Shown here one piece after another: positions 1 through 5,108 of a stretch of 5,108 bases of DNA. This stretch comes from Oligosphaeraceae bacterium. GTDB taxonomy: Bacteria; Verrucomicrobiota; Lentisphaeria; Oligosphaerales; Oligosphaeraceae. The notes beneath the pieces were generated by a model that saw only the letters and a program-made list of their open reading frames with translations, had not been told where the DNA came from and did not search any database. Location: the NCBI GenBank assembly GCA_012515455.1, contig JAAYYJ010000464.1, forward strand, positions 1 through 5,108, given 5' to 3'. The position numbers and the translations under genes were made by a program. Within the stretch, counting starts at the first letter, position 1. Every line of letters begins with the position of its first letter.

Positions 1-2502
1 CTAGCCTTCAACTTCGGGGTCGGGTTGGAGGCCAGTGCGTCGTCTCGCGCTGGGGCCTCCGGCAGCATCGCGCTGACAGGCGAGGAGGGATGGACCGGCG
101 AGCCGGCCTTGACCATTACTAGCAATCCGTTGGGAACCTGGCCAGTCATCAAACGCCTGGACGGTAAGGTACAGGCCAATCTCGAAGCGCATGTCGACTA
201 TTGGATTGACAGCTACGAAAAGGAATGGTCATGGGACTTGCTGGAGATCAAATATGAATACGGTACGGACACGGCCTTCCAGCTGGTGCCAGTGACGGTG
301 CAGAGCCGCCGCAAAAGCCGCAATGACTTGGCGCCGGCCGATTTTCTCGATGCCCGTCCACAGCTTTTCCGGGGAATTATTCCCAATGCGGGTCTGTGCA
401 CGGCGGGGCCGGCTTTCGCGTTCATCGATATGGAAACGCCTGGCGGCCGGCAACAGCTGCGTCTAGGGTTCCGTGATGGTGTTGACGACTATCGTGAGCC
501 CGTAGTGGTGCCGGGTTCCGAAACGACCGGTGCTATTGCTGCGCTGGCCTTGGCGCCTATACCGACTGGCGGGTGGCTGCTGGTCTGGAGCGTCGTCGCC
601 GCAGGCGATCTGGATAATCCTCTTGCGCCGACGGAAATATGGGCGCTTGCGCTTGATGCCGATCTGGCGGCCATAGGCGACGCCGAAAGAATCTTCAACG
701 GCGACTTGCCGGTGACGGCTATCCATTGCGCGAACATGGGTGACGACGTGGCCTGCATGCTGGCCTTGGCTAAAGAAGGCCTGGATGGCCAGCGCTTCCG
801 TCTGCACGGCCTACTGCGCAATAGCGCCAGCGGTCAATGGGGGGGCGTGCAGCTCCTGTGCGAGGAAGTTGAGGCGGTCGCCATGTGCATGGTGGCGGCG
901 CCAGCGGCGTCGCGCGGGGAGACATCAGCCCATCTTGCGGTTATTACTCCCAAGCGGGCGTTGTGGACCATGACCTGGGATGGCATGGCACCTGGCGACT
1001 TTAGCGAGTGCCAGCCTGATGGCAGCTGCGGCCGGGCGCTGTGTGGAGTGCTGAATGGGGTGTCGCAAACTCTGGTGGTGGCCTGCGCCGGCGGGGGCTT
1101 GCGCACATTGGTGTTTGGAGACATGGGCTGGCAGCCTCAAGGCGATGTGCTTCTGGACGAGCATGTGTCCGAGCTGAGCGCGGTGCCGAATATTACCACA
1201 GATGGGCTTTTCGTTGCCTGGACCAGCGGCGGTGGCAATTCGACATTGCGTTATGTCACGCTGGCGGCTAATGGCCAGCTGGCCTCGGCAGCGAAGGCGC
1301 TTAGCGGTAACCCCCGCGGTGCTTACAAGAACCCGCATGTTGAGCAGGCTCTTGCTGGCGTTTTTTGCGTGAGCGCGCTCTATGAAGACGATGCCCTGCG
1401 GGAATACCGCAGTTTTGATGTTGACTCTGTGACCCTCGGGGTGGCCAACGATGATCGCGATGGTGACGGTATGCAGGACCACCTTGAACTCCACGCCGTC
1501 GATGACAAACAGGATGACGCCCTGACTAGTATTGACGACATTCTGCCGGCAGATGATTATGACGGCGATGGCGTCAGCAATTATGACGAATATAAGTTCC
1601 CTGAACCTCCGGTTTTGCTGCGTCTGTGGGTGGACTGCGGCCCCGCAGGGGTGCAGGAGCTGCGCTTTGCCGAGGCCGGCGACGCCCTCGTGGGCCTGGA
1701 TGATTATGATGTGGTGGCCACGACTACTGGCCTTAATGTGGCTCCAGCCTTTTTTGTGAATCCGGCCATTGCCGATCCGGCTGGCCAATGCCTGACCAGC
1801 GATTATCGACCGCTGGCGACCAGCACGCGCTGGCGCATAGTCATCCCTGCAGTACCTGAGGGAGGAATCACCCTCAACTGGGATGTTACGCAGGCGGACC
1901 CAGCCCGAGCGTTGTATTTGCAGCGAATTGATAATGACTGTGCTCAGGGCCGTGCAGTGGATATGAAAGCCTTTCCGGAGCAGCAGTTTGCCGGAGATGG
2001 GTTTGTCGAGTTCGAAATTGCCTATGCGCCGACGGAGCAGTTCGAGCAGATTTTGCCGGCAGGCTGGAATTTTATGGGCAATCCCCTGATGTCTACGGAA
2101 TCAGTGGCGGAGATTCTGGTTGCCGGGAGCCGACCCGCAATCAATAGTCAGCTTTGGGGCTGGCAGGCTGGTAAATACCGGCTGTCTGATCCGGATGGTG
2201 CATTGGAACCGGAAACCGGCTTCTGGCTTTTCTGCGAAAGTGAAACTCCAATTCGTTTGCTTGGAATTCCTGCAGATGGGGAAATACTCTTGCTGCCCGG
2301 ATGGAATCTGATTTCGCCGGTAGGGGATTGCATTCTGCCCGAAATTCCGGGTGTCTCTGCTCAGGCGGGGGGCTATGAACTTTCTGCTGAAGGATACAGG
2401 ATGATACAGCCAGGGAAGCAGCTGTTTGCCGGCAAAGCCTACTGGTTCTTTGTTGCTGCCCAGCAACCAGTGGAAATTTTTCTGGGGACGGCACCGGAGT
2501 AA
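1..2502 (+). CDS. Large secreted/surface protein with Asp-rich calcium-type loops and C-terminal GWN modules (5' end missing)
   Basis: The frame is open from base 1 and ends at TAA 2500-2502, giving 833 residues. The true start lies upstream; the TTG at 25 has no supporting ribosome site and is not a credible start. Residues 1 to about 480 are rich in Gly, Ala, Trp and short alternating hydrophobic stretches (for example GGWLLVWSVV and GLFVAWTSGG), suggesting beta-propeller-like repeats, though I cannot assign a family. Residues 484-497 and 518-530 carry DxDGDG loops like those of thrombospondin type 3 and EF-hand-like calcium sites. Residues about 535-683 form another beta-rich segment. Residues 684-832 hold two tandem GWN modules. 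No transmembrane helix is visible, and a signal peptide would be in the missing part. Fifteen cysteines fit an exported protein that could form disulfides, but pairing is unknown. The likely location is the cell surface or outside the cell (inference); the biochemical role is unknown. It is not co-transcribed in any obvious way with hsdM 630 bases downstream. Confidence 0.85.
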   Translation, partial: LAFNFGVGLEASASSRAGASGSIALTGEEGWTGEPALTITSNPLGTWPVIKRLDGKVQANLEAHVDYWIDSYEKEWSWDLLEIKYEYGTDTAFQLVPVTVQSRRKSRNDLAPADFLDARPQLFRGIIPNAGLCTAGPAFAFIDMETPGGRQQLRLGFRDGVDDYREPVVVPGSETTGAIAALALAPIPTGGWLLVWSVVAAGDLDNPLAPTEIWALALDADLAAIGDAERIFNGDLPVTAIHCANMGDDVACMLALAKEGLDGQRFRLHGLLRNSASGQWGGVQLLCEEVEAVAMCMVAAPAASRGETSAHLAVITPKRALWTMTWDGMAPGDFSECQPDGSCGRALCGVLNGVSQTLVVACAGGGLRTLVFGDMGWQPQGDVLLDEHVSELSAVPNITTDGLFVAWTSGGGNSTLRYVTLAANGQLASAAKALSGNPRGAYKNPHVEQALAGVFCVSALYEDDALREYRSFDVDSVTLGVANDDRDGDGMQDHLELHAVDDKQDDALTSIDDILPADDYDGDGVSNYDEYKFPEPPVLLRLWVDCGPAGVQELRFAEAGDALVGLDDYDVVATTTGLNVAPAFFVNPAIADPAGQCLTSDYRPLATSTRWRIVIPAVPEGGITLNWDVTQADPARALYLQRIDNDCAQGRAVDMKAFPEQQFAGDGFVEFEIAYAPTEQFEQILPAGWNFMGNPLMSTESVAEILVAGSRPAINSQLWGWQAGKYRLSDPDGALEPETGFWLFCESETPIRLLGIPADGEILLLPGWNLISPVGDCILPEIPGVSAQAGGYELSAEGYRMIQPGKQLFAGKAYWFFVAAQQPVEIFLGTAPE
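1450..1590 (+). other. Pair of Asp-rich calcium-binding-type loops within the first protein
   Basis: Two DxDGDGxxxxxE-type segments sit 20 residues apart. The first (residues 484-497) reads DDRDGDGMQDHLEL; the second (residues 518-530) reads DDYDGDGVSNYDE. The Asp spacing and the closing acidic residue match the calcium loops of thrombospondin type 3 and dockerin/EF-hand-like repeats. A highly acidic linker (DDKQDD, then SIDD) joins them. In exported proteins such pairs usually mark a rigid calcium-stabilised hinge between an N-terminal functional part and C-terminal modules. The position here, between the propeller-like part and the GWN modules, fits that role. Calcium binding is inferred from the motif only. 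Confidence 0.7.
2050..2265 (+). repeat. GWN module 1 of the first protein (residues 684-755)
   Basis: This segment begins ILPAGWNFMGNPL, continues with LWGWQAGKYRLSD and closes with ETGFWLFCE. The order is GWN-x-x-(G/S)-x-P, then an aromatic W-x-W-x-x-G-x-Y strand pair, then a Gly-aromatic-Trp strand (GFW). The same order recurs in the next module, so these are tandem copies of one small beta-rich domain. I know such GWN...WxWxG...GYW modules from the C-termini of large exported proteins of environmental Gram-negative bacteria, without a defined function. An anchoring, sorting or carbohydrate-contact role is conjecture. Confidence 0.6.
2281..2496 (+). repeat. GWN module 2 of the first protein (residues 761-832)
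   Basis: This second copy directly follows module 1 and ends one codon before the stop. It starts EILLLPGWNLISPVGD, has a central GGYELSAEGYRM segment in place of the W-x-W strand, and ends GKAYWFFVAAQ, which matches the GFW strand of module 1. The central Trp pair is missing, so this copy is diverged. Its end coincides with the protein end, so the domain is C-terminal, as expected for an anchoring or sorting module. No LPxTG motif, terminal Phe or transmembrane segment is visible. Confidence 0.55.
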
Positions 2503-2508
2503 CCAAAC

Positions 2509-2582
2509 TGCTGGCAAAAGGAACAGCAATATCAGGCTGAACTTTTCATGGCATGAGATAACTACCACTTGTTCCGCCAGCA
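2509..2582. repeat. Interrupted inverted repeat just after the first stop codon
   Basis: TGCTGGC (2509-2515), AAAA, GGAACA (2520-2525) is complemented in order by TGTTCC (2570-2575) and GCCAGCA (2576-2582). Thirteen base pairs could form, with a four-A bulge on the left arm and a 44-base loop. It starts seven bases after the stop codon, so it could sit in the 3' untranslated region as a transcript-end or stabilising structure. There is no T-run after it, so it is not a standard intrinsic terminator. The long loop and the bulge make a chance origin quite possible. Confidence 0.3.
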
Positions 2583-2832
2583 AGCGCGCTCTGCGAGTGG
2601 CATCGCCTGGCTCGACTCCATTTTCCATCAGCAGCCCTGGTGCCACTGCTTCGAATACAATTCTGGATTTAAGCGGCACTTGCAGTGTCAGTTCCTTCCC
2701 GTCGGTAAAACGCATCTTGCTGAAGCACAGAACAATCGTTGGGAAAAGTTCTCTGTGGCTGCCAATTATATGACACCGTCAGAATTTTAGCACCGAATTC
2801 TTCCCTGCGTTGCCGACCTTTTCTTGGCTGTT

Positions 2833-2985
2833 TTATTCGCCCGGCCAAGACAAAAAATATGCAGAATCGTCGTGCAAGCTATCTGTCCGATAGAAACGCT
2901 GACCATCCCAGCGCCAGGCTGTAGCCCCGCTGTCAATCAAAGACAAATCTTCCGAAGGCCCGGCGAAATTCCATCCTTGGTCCAT
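2833..2985 (-). pseudogene. Minus-strand relic encoding a third GWN module
   Basis: On the minus strand, ATG at 2985-2983 opens a 50-residue frame that ends at TAA 2835-2833. The frame is open back to a TAG at 3003-3001. The product begins MDQGWNFAGPSED, continues AWRWDGQRFYRTD and ends SAYFLSWPGE. This is the order seen in module 1 of the upstream gene: GWNF-x-G, then W-x-W-x-x-G-x-(F/Y)-(Y)R, then an aromatic closing strand with AYF in place of GFW/AYW. A single module with no upstream domain is too short for this kind of protein, and a stop lies just before it, so a decayed gene end is the best reading. A weak GCGGGG lies upstream of the ATG, so a real small protein cannot be excluded. The frame runs toward the upstream gene, so the two are convergent. 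Nucleotide identity to the two modules looks low, which argues against a recent duplication. Confidence 0.45.
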
Positions 2986-3039
2986 AATCCCCGCAAAAAC
3001 CTACCGCACAGGGTGAAAAACCGCTAAACAGTATTACAT

Positions 3040-3121
3040 TTACCGGTAAGTTTCCGTTGTCCATCGACACACGGATTATTGCTGCGGAGGCATGAACAAT
3101 TTTATTGAATTTTACGGTAAG
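3040..3121. promoter_or_regulatory. Palindrome TTACCGGTAA and shortened copy upstream of hsdM
   Basis: TTTACCGGTAAG (3039-3050) contains the perfect 10-base palindrome TTACCGGTAA at 3040-3049. A second copy, TTTACGGTAAG (3111-3121), lacks one central C and is still symmetric around its central base (TTAC-G-GTAA, 3112-3120). The copies are 72 bases apart and the second lies 13 bases before the preferred hsdM start, overlapping the leader. Repeated symmetric sites in front of a restriction-modification gene could be operators. No regulator gene is visible in the window, so this is a hypothesis based on symmetry and position only. Confidence 0.25.
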
Positions 3122-3124
3122 AAC

Positions 3125-3129
3125 GGAGG
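3125..3129 (+). promoter_or_regulatory. hsdM: Ribosome binding site choosing the hsdM start at 3134
   Basis: GGAGG lies four bases before ATG 3134. Another GGAGG (3086-3090) lies only one base before an in-frame ATG at 3092, which is too close for normal initiation. The 3134 start also gives the short N-terminus (MAQLEHIEAIEKRLW) expected for this HsdM subfamily. The 14 residues added by the 3092 start (MNNFIEFYGKNGGA) look like read-through leader. The frame is closed upstream by TAA 3047-3049, so only these two ATG starts exist. Confidence 0.6.
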
Positions 3130-3133
3130 GGCA

Positions 3134-5108
3134 ATGGCCCAGCTGGAACACATTGAAGCGATCGAAAAACGTCTGTGGAGCGCCGCAGATACTCTGCGGG
3201 CGAATTCAAATTATGCCAGCAATGAGTATTTTCTGCCGGTCATGGGTCTGGTTTTTCTGCGCCATGCATACAGCCGTTTTCTTGGGGTAAAGGATGCCAT
3301 TGCGGCAAATCTGCCGACCCGCGCCGGTAAAACCCGTCCGCTGACCAAGGAGGACTTCTCGCAGAAGAGCGCCATCTTTCTGCAGCCCCAGGCCCAGTTT
3401 GATACCCTGGTGGCTTTGCCGGACAGCGCGGATCGCGCCAAAGCGATCATCGAAGCGATGGAGTCCATTGAGGCTGACTATGAGAATCTGCGCGGGGTGC
3501 TGCCTAAAAGTGAGTATCAGGAACTCGACAATGCTGCGCTTGGGGAGTTGCTGCGCACTCTCAATCCCGAAGAATTGAAGCGCGTTTCCGGGGATGTTTT
3601 CGGCCGGATATACGAATACTTTCTGACTCAGTTTGCAGGTGAAAAGGCTCACGATGACGGCGAGTTCTTCACTCCAGTGTCGCTGGTATCACTGATTGCC
3701 AATGTCATTGAACCTGGCAGCGGGACGGTGCTGGATCCTGCCTGCGGCTCCGGCGGCATGTTTGTGCAGAGTGCCCGGGTGGTTGAGCGGCGGCACGAGA
3801 ACCCCACCGAAAAGCTTACTTTCTACGGTCTGGAAAAGAACGCCACCACCATCCGCCTGGCCAAGATGAACCTGGCGGTGCACGGCCTGGAAGGCGACAT
3901 TCAGAGGGCGATCACCTATTATGACGATCCGCACGAATTGCTGCACAAGGCTGATTACGTCATGGCCAATCCTCCCTTTAACGTGGATGAAATCGATGCC
4001 GACAAGGTGAAGCGCGATCCGCGCCTGCCTTTCGGTCTGCCCGGGGTCAACAAAAAGGGGAAGGTCAGCAACGGCAACTATGTCTGGATCAGTTATTTCT
4101 ACAGCTACCTGAATGAACGGGGCCGGGCCGGATTTGTCATGTCTTCCCAGGCCTCGAGCGCGGGGCGTGACGAAGCGGCCGTTCGCCGGAAGCTGGTGGA
4201 AACCGGTGATGTGGATATCATGATTGCCATCCGCTCCAACTTCTTCTATACCCGTACCGTTCCCTGTGAGCTCTGGTTCCTCAATCGCGACAGGCAGGAA
4301 GCGCTTCGCGACAAGGTGCTGATGATCGATGCACGGAATGTCTACCGCAAGGTGACCCGCAAAATTTACGACTTTTCCCCGGAACAGGAGCAAAACCTGC
4401 TGGCCATCGTCTGGCTTTACCGCGGTGAAACCGGGCGCTATCTTGATCTCGTGGCGGGCTACTGCCAACGCATGCTGGCCGAGGGCGCGGCCTGCGCACG
4501 GGCGAAACATTTTTCGCCCGTACCGGATTTTATCGCCGCGCTGGCCACATTGCGTGGTGCGGTTGAACCGTTCCTCATGACCCTGGGCGTGGGGGCGAAA
4601 AATGTTTCGCCCCTACGGGAATTGGATGACGCCATCCCACTGTTCAAGGCGGATGCGGAGGCATTCCGGAAGGCCGTCAGCGAGCAGCAGGCGGCCTGGA
4701 AAACGCAGAAGATTTCCAACGGCGAACTCAAGAAAGCCGTGGACCGTCTTGCCACCCTGGCCGAGACCAGCCGCGATCTGGTCAAGCAATGCGACCTGCT
4801 TTACAAGCTCGCCTGCCGCCTGATCGAAACCTGCGAGAACGAATGCAACGCCCGCGACAGCGACGCCTGGAATGCGCGCGATGTTATCCGTGCCCGCAAG
4901 GCGGCCGATGAGGCCCGCGTCCTGGCCGTGGAACAGCTCAAGCAGGTGCGATATTTCTGGAAACAGACCAACTGGCTCACGGAACGCTTCCCCGAGGCCG
5001 AGCTCCGCAATGTGGAAGGCCTGGTCAAGCTGGTGGACCGCACCGAGATCGCCGCCAACGACTGGAGCCTCACCCCCGGCCGTTATGTGGGCATCGCCCC
5101 AGAGGAAG
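3134..5108 (+). CDS. hsdM: Type I restriction-modification system DNA methyltransferase subunit HsdM (3' end missing)
   Basis: HsdM transfers a methyl group from S-adenosylmethionine to N6 of adenine. It works with HsdS, which reads the DNA target; adding HsdR makes the restriction complex. The protein is cytoplasmic. The 658 residues seen open with the helical HsdM N-terminal domain (IEKRLWSAADTLRANSNYAS at 8-27, then FLPVMGLVFLRHAY). The methyltransferase core follows: FGRIYEYFL and GEFFTP (176-181), the S-adenosylmethionine motif I LDPACGSGGM (200-209), the catalytic NPPF (279-282), GNYVW (314-318), and later SNFFYTRTVPCELWFLNR. The rest is a long helical C-terminal part containing CENECNARDSDAW and LTPGRYVGIAPEE. 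In this roughly 700-residue subfamily, only about 40 acidic, coiled-coil residues should be missing after 658. No frameshift or internal stop is seen. An oddity is two palindromic repeats embedded at residues 455-463 and 485-495. Partners hsdS and hsdR are expected downstream and are not in the window. Confidence 0.95.
   Translation, partial: MAQLEHIEAIEKRLWSAADTLRANSNYASNEYFLPVMGLVFLRHAYSRFLGVKDAIAANLPTRAGKTRPLTKEDFSQKSAIFLQPQAQFDTLVALPDSADRAKAIIEAMESIEADYENLRGVLPKSEYQELDNAALGELLRTLNPEELKRVSGDVFGRIYEYFLTQFAGEKAHDDGEFFTPVSLVSLIANVIEPGSGTVLDPACGSGGMFVQSARVVERRHENPTEKLTFYGLEKNATTIRLAKMNLAVHGLEGDIQRAITYYDDPHELLHKADYVMANPPFNVDEIDADKVKRDPRLPFGLPGVNKKGKVSNGNYVWISYFYSYLNERGRAGFVMSSQASSAGRDEAAVRRKLVETGDVDIMIAIRSNFFYTRTVPCELWFLNRDRQEALRDKVLMIDARNVYRKVTRKIYDFSPEQEQNLLAIVWLYRGETGRYLDLVAGYCQRMLAEGAACARAKHFSPVPDFIAALATLRGAVEPFLMTLGVGAKNVSPLRELDDAIPLFKADAEAFRKAVSEQQAAWKTQKISNGELKKAVDRLATLAETSRDLVKQCDLLYKLACRLIETCENECNARDSDAWNARDVIRARKAADEARVLAVEQLKQVRYFWKQTNWLTERFPEAELRNVEGLVKLVDRTEIAANDWSLTPGRYVGIAPEE
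4498..4521. repeat. Palindromic repeat copy 1 inside hsdM
   Basis: ACGGGCGAAA-CATT-TTTCGCCCGT is a perfect 10-base-pair hairpin with a four-base loop. Its core at 4500-4519 is the exact reverse complement of the core at 4593-4612. It is translated in frame as residues 455-463 (ARAKHFSPV), in a linker before the helical segment FIAALATLRGAVEPFL. GGGGCGAAA...TTTCGCCCC palindromes are, in my recollection, a recurrent dispersed short repeat of REP or MITE type in environmental bacteria. Treating this as a mobile-type repeat is inference. Confidence 0.7.
4588..4617. repeat. Palindromic repeat copy 2 inside hsdM, inverted
   Basis: The sequence from 4588 (CGTGGGGGCGAAA) to 4617 (TTTCGCCCCTACG), with loop AATG, forms a 13-position stem with a single G-T mismatch (4591 with 4614). 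Core 4593-4612 is the exact reverse complement of copy 1. It is translated in the same codon phase as copy 1, giving residues 485-495 (GVGAKNVSPLR). The CGTAGGGGCGAAA-type ends look closer to the complete dispersed repeat than copy 1 does. Together the copies flank 66 bases (4522-4587) of apparently native helical coding sequence. Confidence 0.7.

Larger units (their letters stand above)
2503..3133. other. Spacer with no intact gene
   Basis: About 630 bases separate the first stop codon from the hsdM start. Base composition is visibly lower in GC than in the flanking genes (27 of 60 at 2821-2880, against 42 of 60 at 841-900). Plus-strand frames here give Ser-rich, low-complexity translations typical of non-coding or antisense reading. 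What I can support is an interrupted inverted repeat at 2509-2582, a minus-strand GWN-module relic at 2833-2985, and a palindrome pair at 3040-3121. A minus-strand frame is also open from 2781 down through 2503 and beyond, but I cannot identify its product. I see no hairpin followed by a T-run that would serve as a standard terminator for the first gene, and no convincing sigma70 promoter for hsdM. Confidence 0.7.

Noticed and set aside
925..1788. Minus-strand frame of 287 codons across the first gene
   Set aside because: It lies wholly antisense to a well-supported gene. Its His/Ile/Gln-rich composition is what reverse reading of GC-rich coding DNA gives, and no family motif is visible.
2509..2582. 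Intrinsic terminator of the first gene
   Set aside because: The inverted repeat has a 44-base loop and an AAAA bulge and is not followed by a run of T. It is listed as a repeat only.
3009..3083. Sigma70-like promoter candidates (TATTAC at 3032, GATTAT at 3074)
   Set aside because: Each has only four of six matches at -10, and no acceptable -35 element lies at the proper distance.
3092..3133. Upstream ATG 3092 as the hsdM start
   Set aside because: Its GGAGG is only one base away, and the 14 added residues do not resemble the family N-terminus. It is kept as an alternative start, not the call.
3689..4510. Minus-strand frame of 273 codons across hsdM
   Set aside because: It is antisense to the conserved methyltransferase core, which fixes the coding strand beyond doubt. 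The minus translation has no recognisable domain.
4498..4617. Composite mobile element excised or spliced as an intron-like unit
   Set aside because: The segment between the palindromes reads as ordinary HsdM helix sequence and the frame is open throughout. There is no target-site duplication that I can see and no encoded enzyme.
4498..4617. CRISPR-like repeat array
   Set aside because: There are only two copies, in opposite orientation and inside a gene, with no further regular spacing.

Overview
The window holds two protein-coding genes on the + strand, separated by about 630 bases that contain no intact gene. It starts inside the first gene and stops before the end of the second. The genes are GC-rich (one sampled line reaches 42 of 60) and the spacer is clearly lower (27 of 60 in a sampled line). 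The first gene looks like a large exported Gram-negative protein with acidic DxDGDG loops and C-terminal 'GWN' modules. In my recollection this style is common in Lentisphaerota, Kiritimatiellota, Planctomycetota and other environmental Gram-negative lineages. That placement is a weak inference, and the sequence alone does not fix the taxon.

Layout. (1) Bases 1-2502: the last 833 residues of a secreted or surface protein. It has a large beta-rich N-terminal part that may be propeller-like, a pair of calcium-binding-type Asp loops, a beta-rich spacer domain, and two tandem GWN modules at the extreme C-terminus. (2) Bases 2503-3133: a spacer. It carries an interrupted inverted repeat just after the first stop codon, and a 50-codon minus-strand reading frame that encodes a third, divergent GWN module. 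That frame is probably the relic of a second gene of the same family. A palindrome TTACCGGTAA and a one-base-shorter copy lie just upstream of the next gene. (3) Bases 3134-5108: hsdM, the methyltransferase (modification) subunit of a Type I restriction-modification system, cut by the window end at residue 658. Both N6-adenine methyltransferase motifs are intact. Two copies of a short palindromic repeat, in opposite orientation, lie in frame inside its C-terminal part.

The two genes show no functional link. The first probably acts outside the cell. The second is a defence gene whose partners hsdS and hsdR would be expected beyond position 5108 but are not visible. The points most worth following are the paired in-frame palindromes in hsdM, the minus-strand GWN relic in the spacer, and the double start region of hsdM with its possible operator repeats. 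I found no tRNA, rRNA, CRISPR array, transposase or convincing intrinsic terminator.
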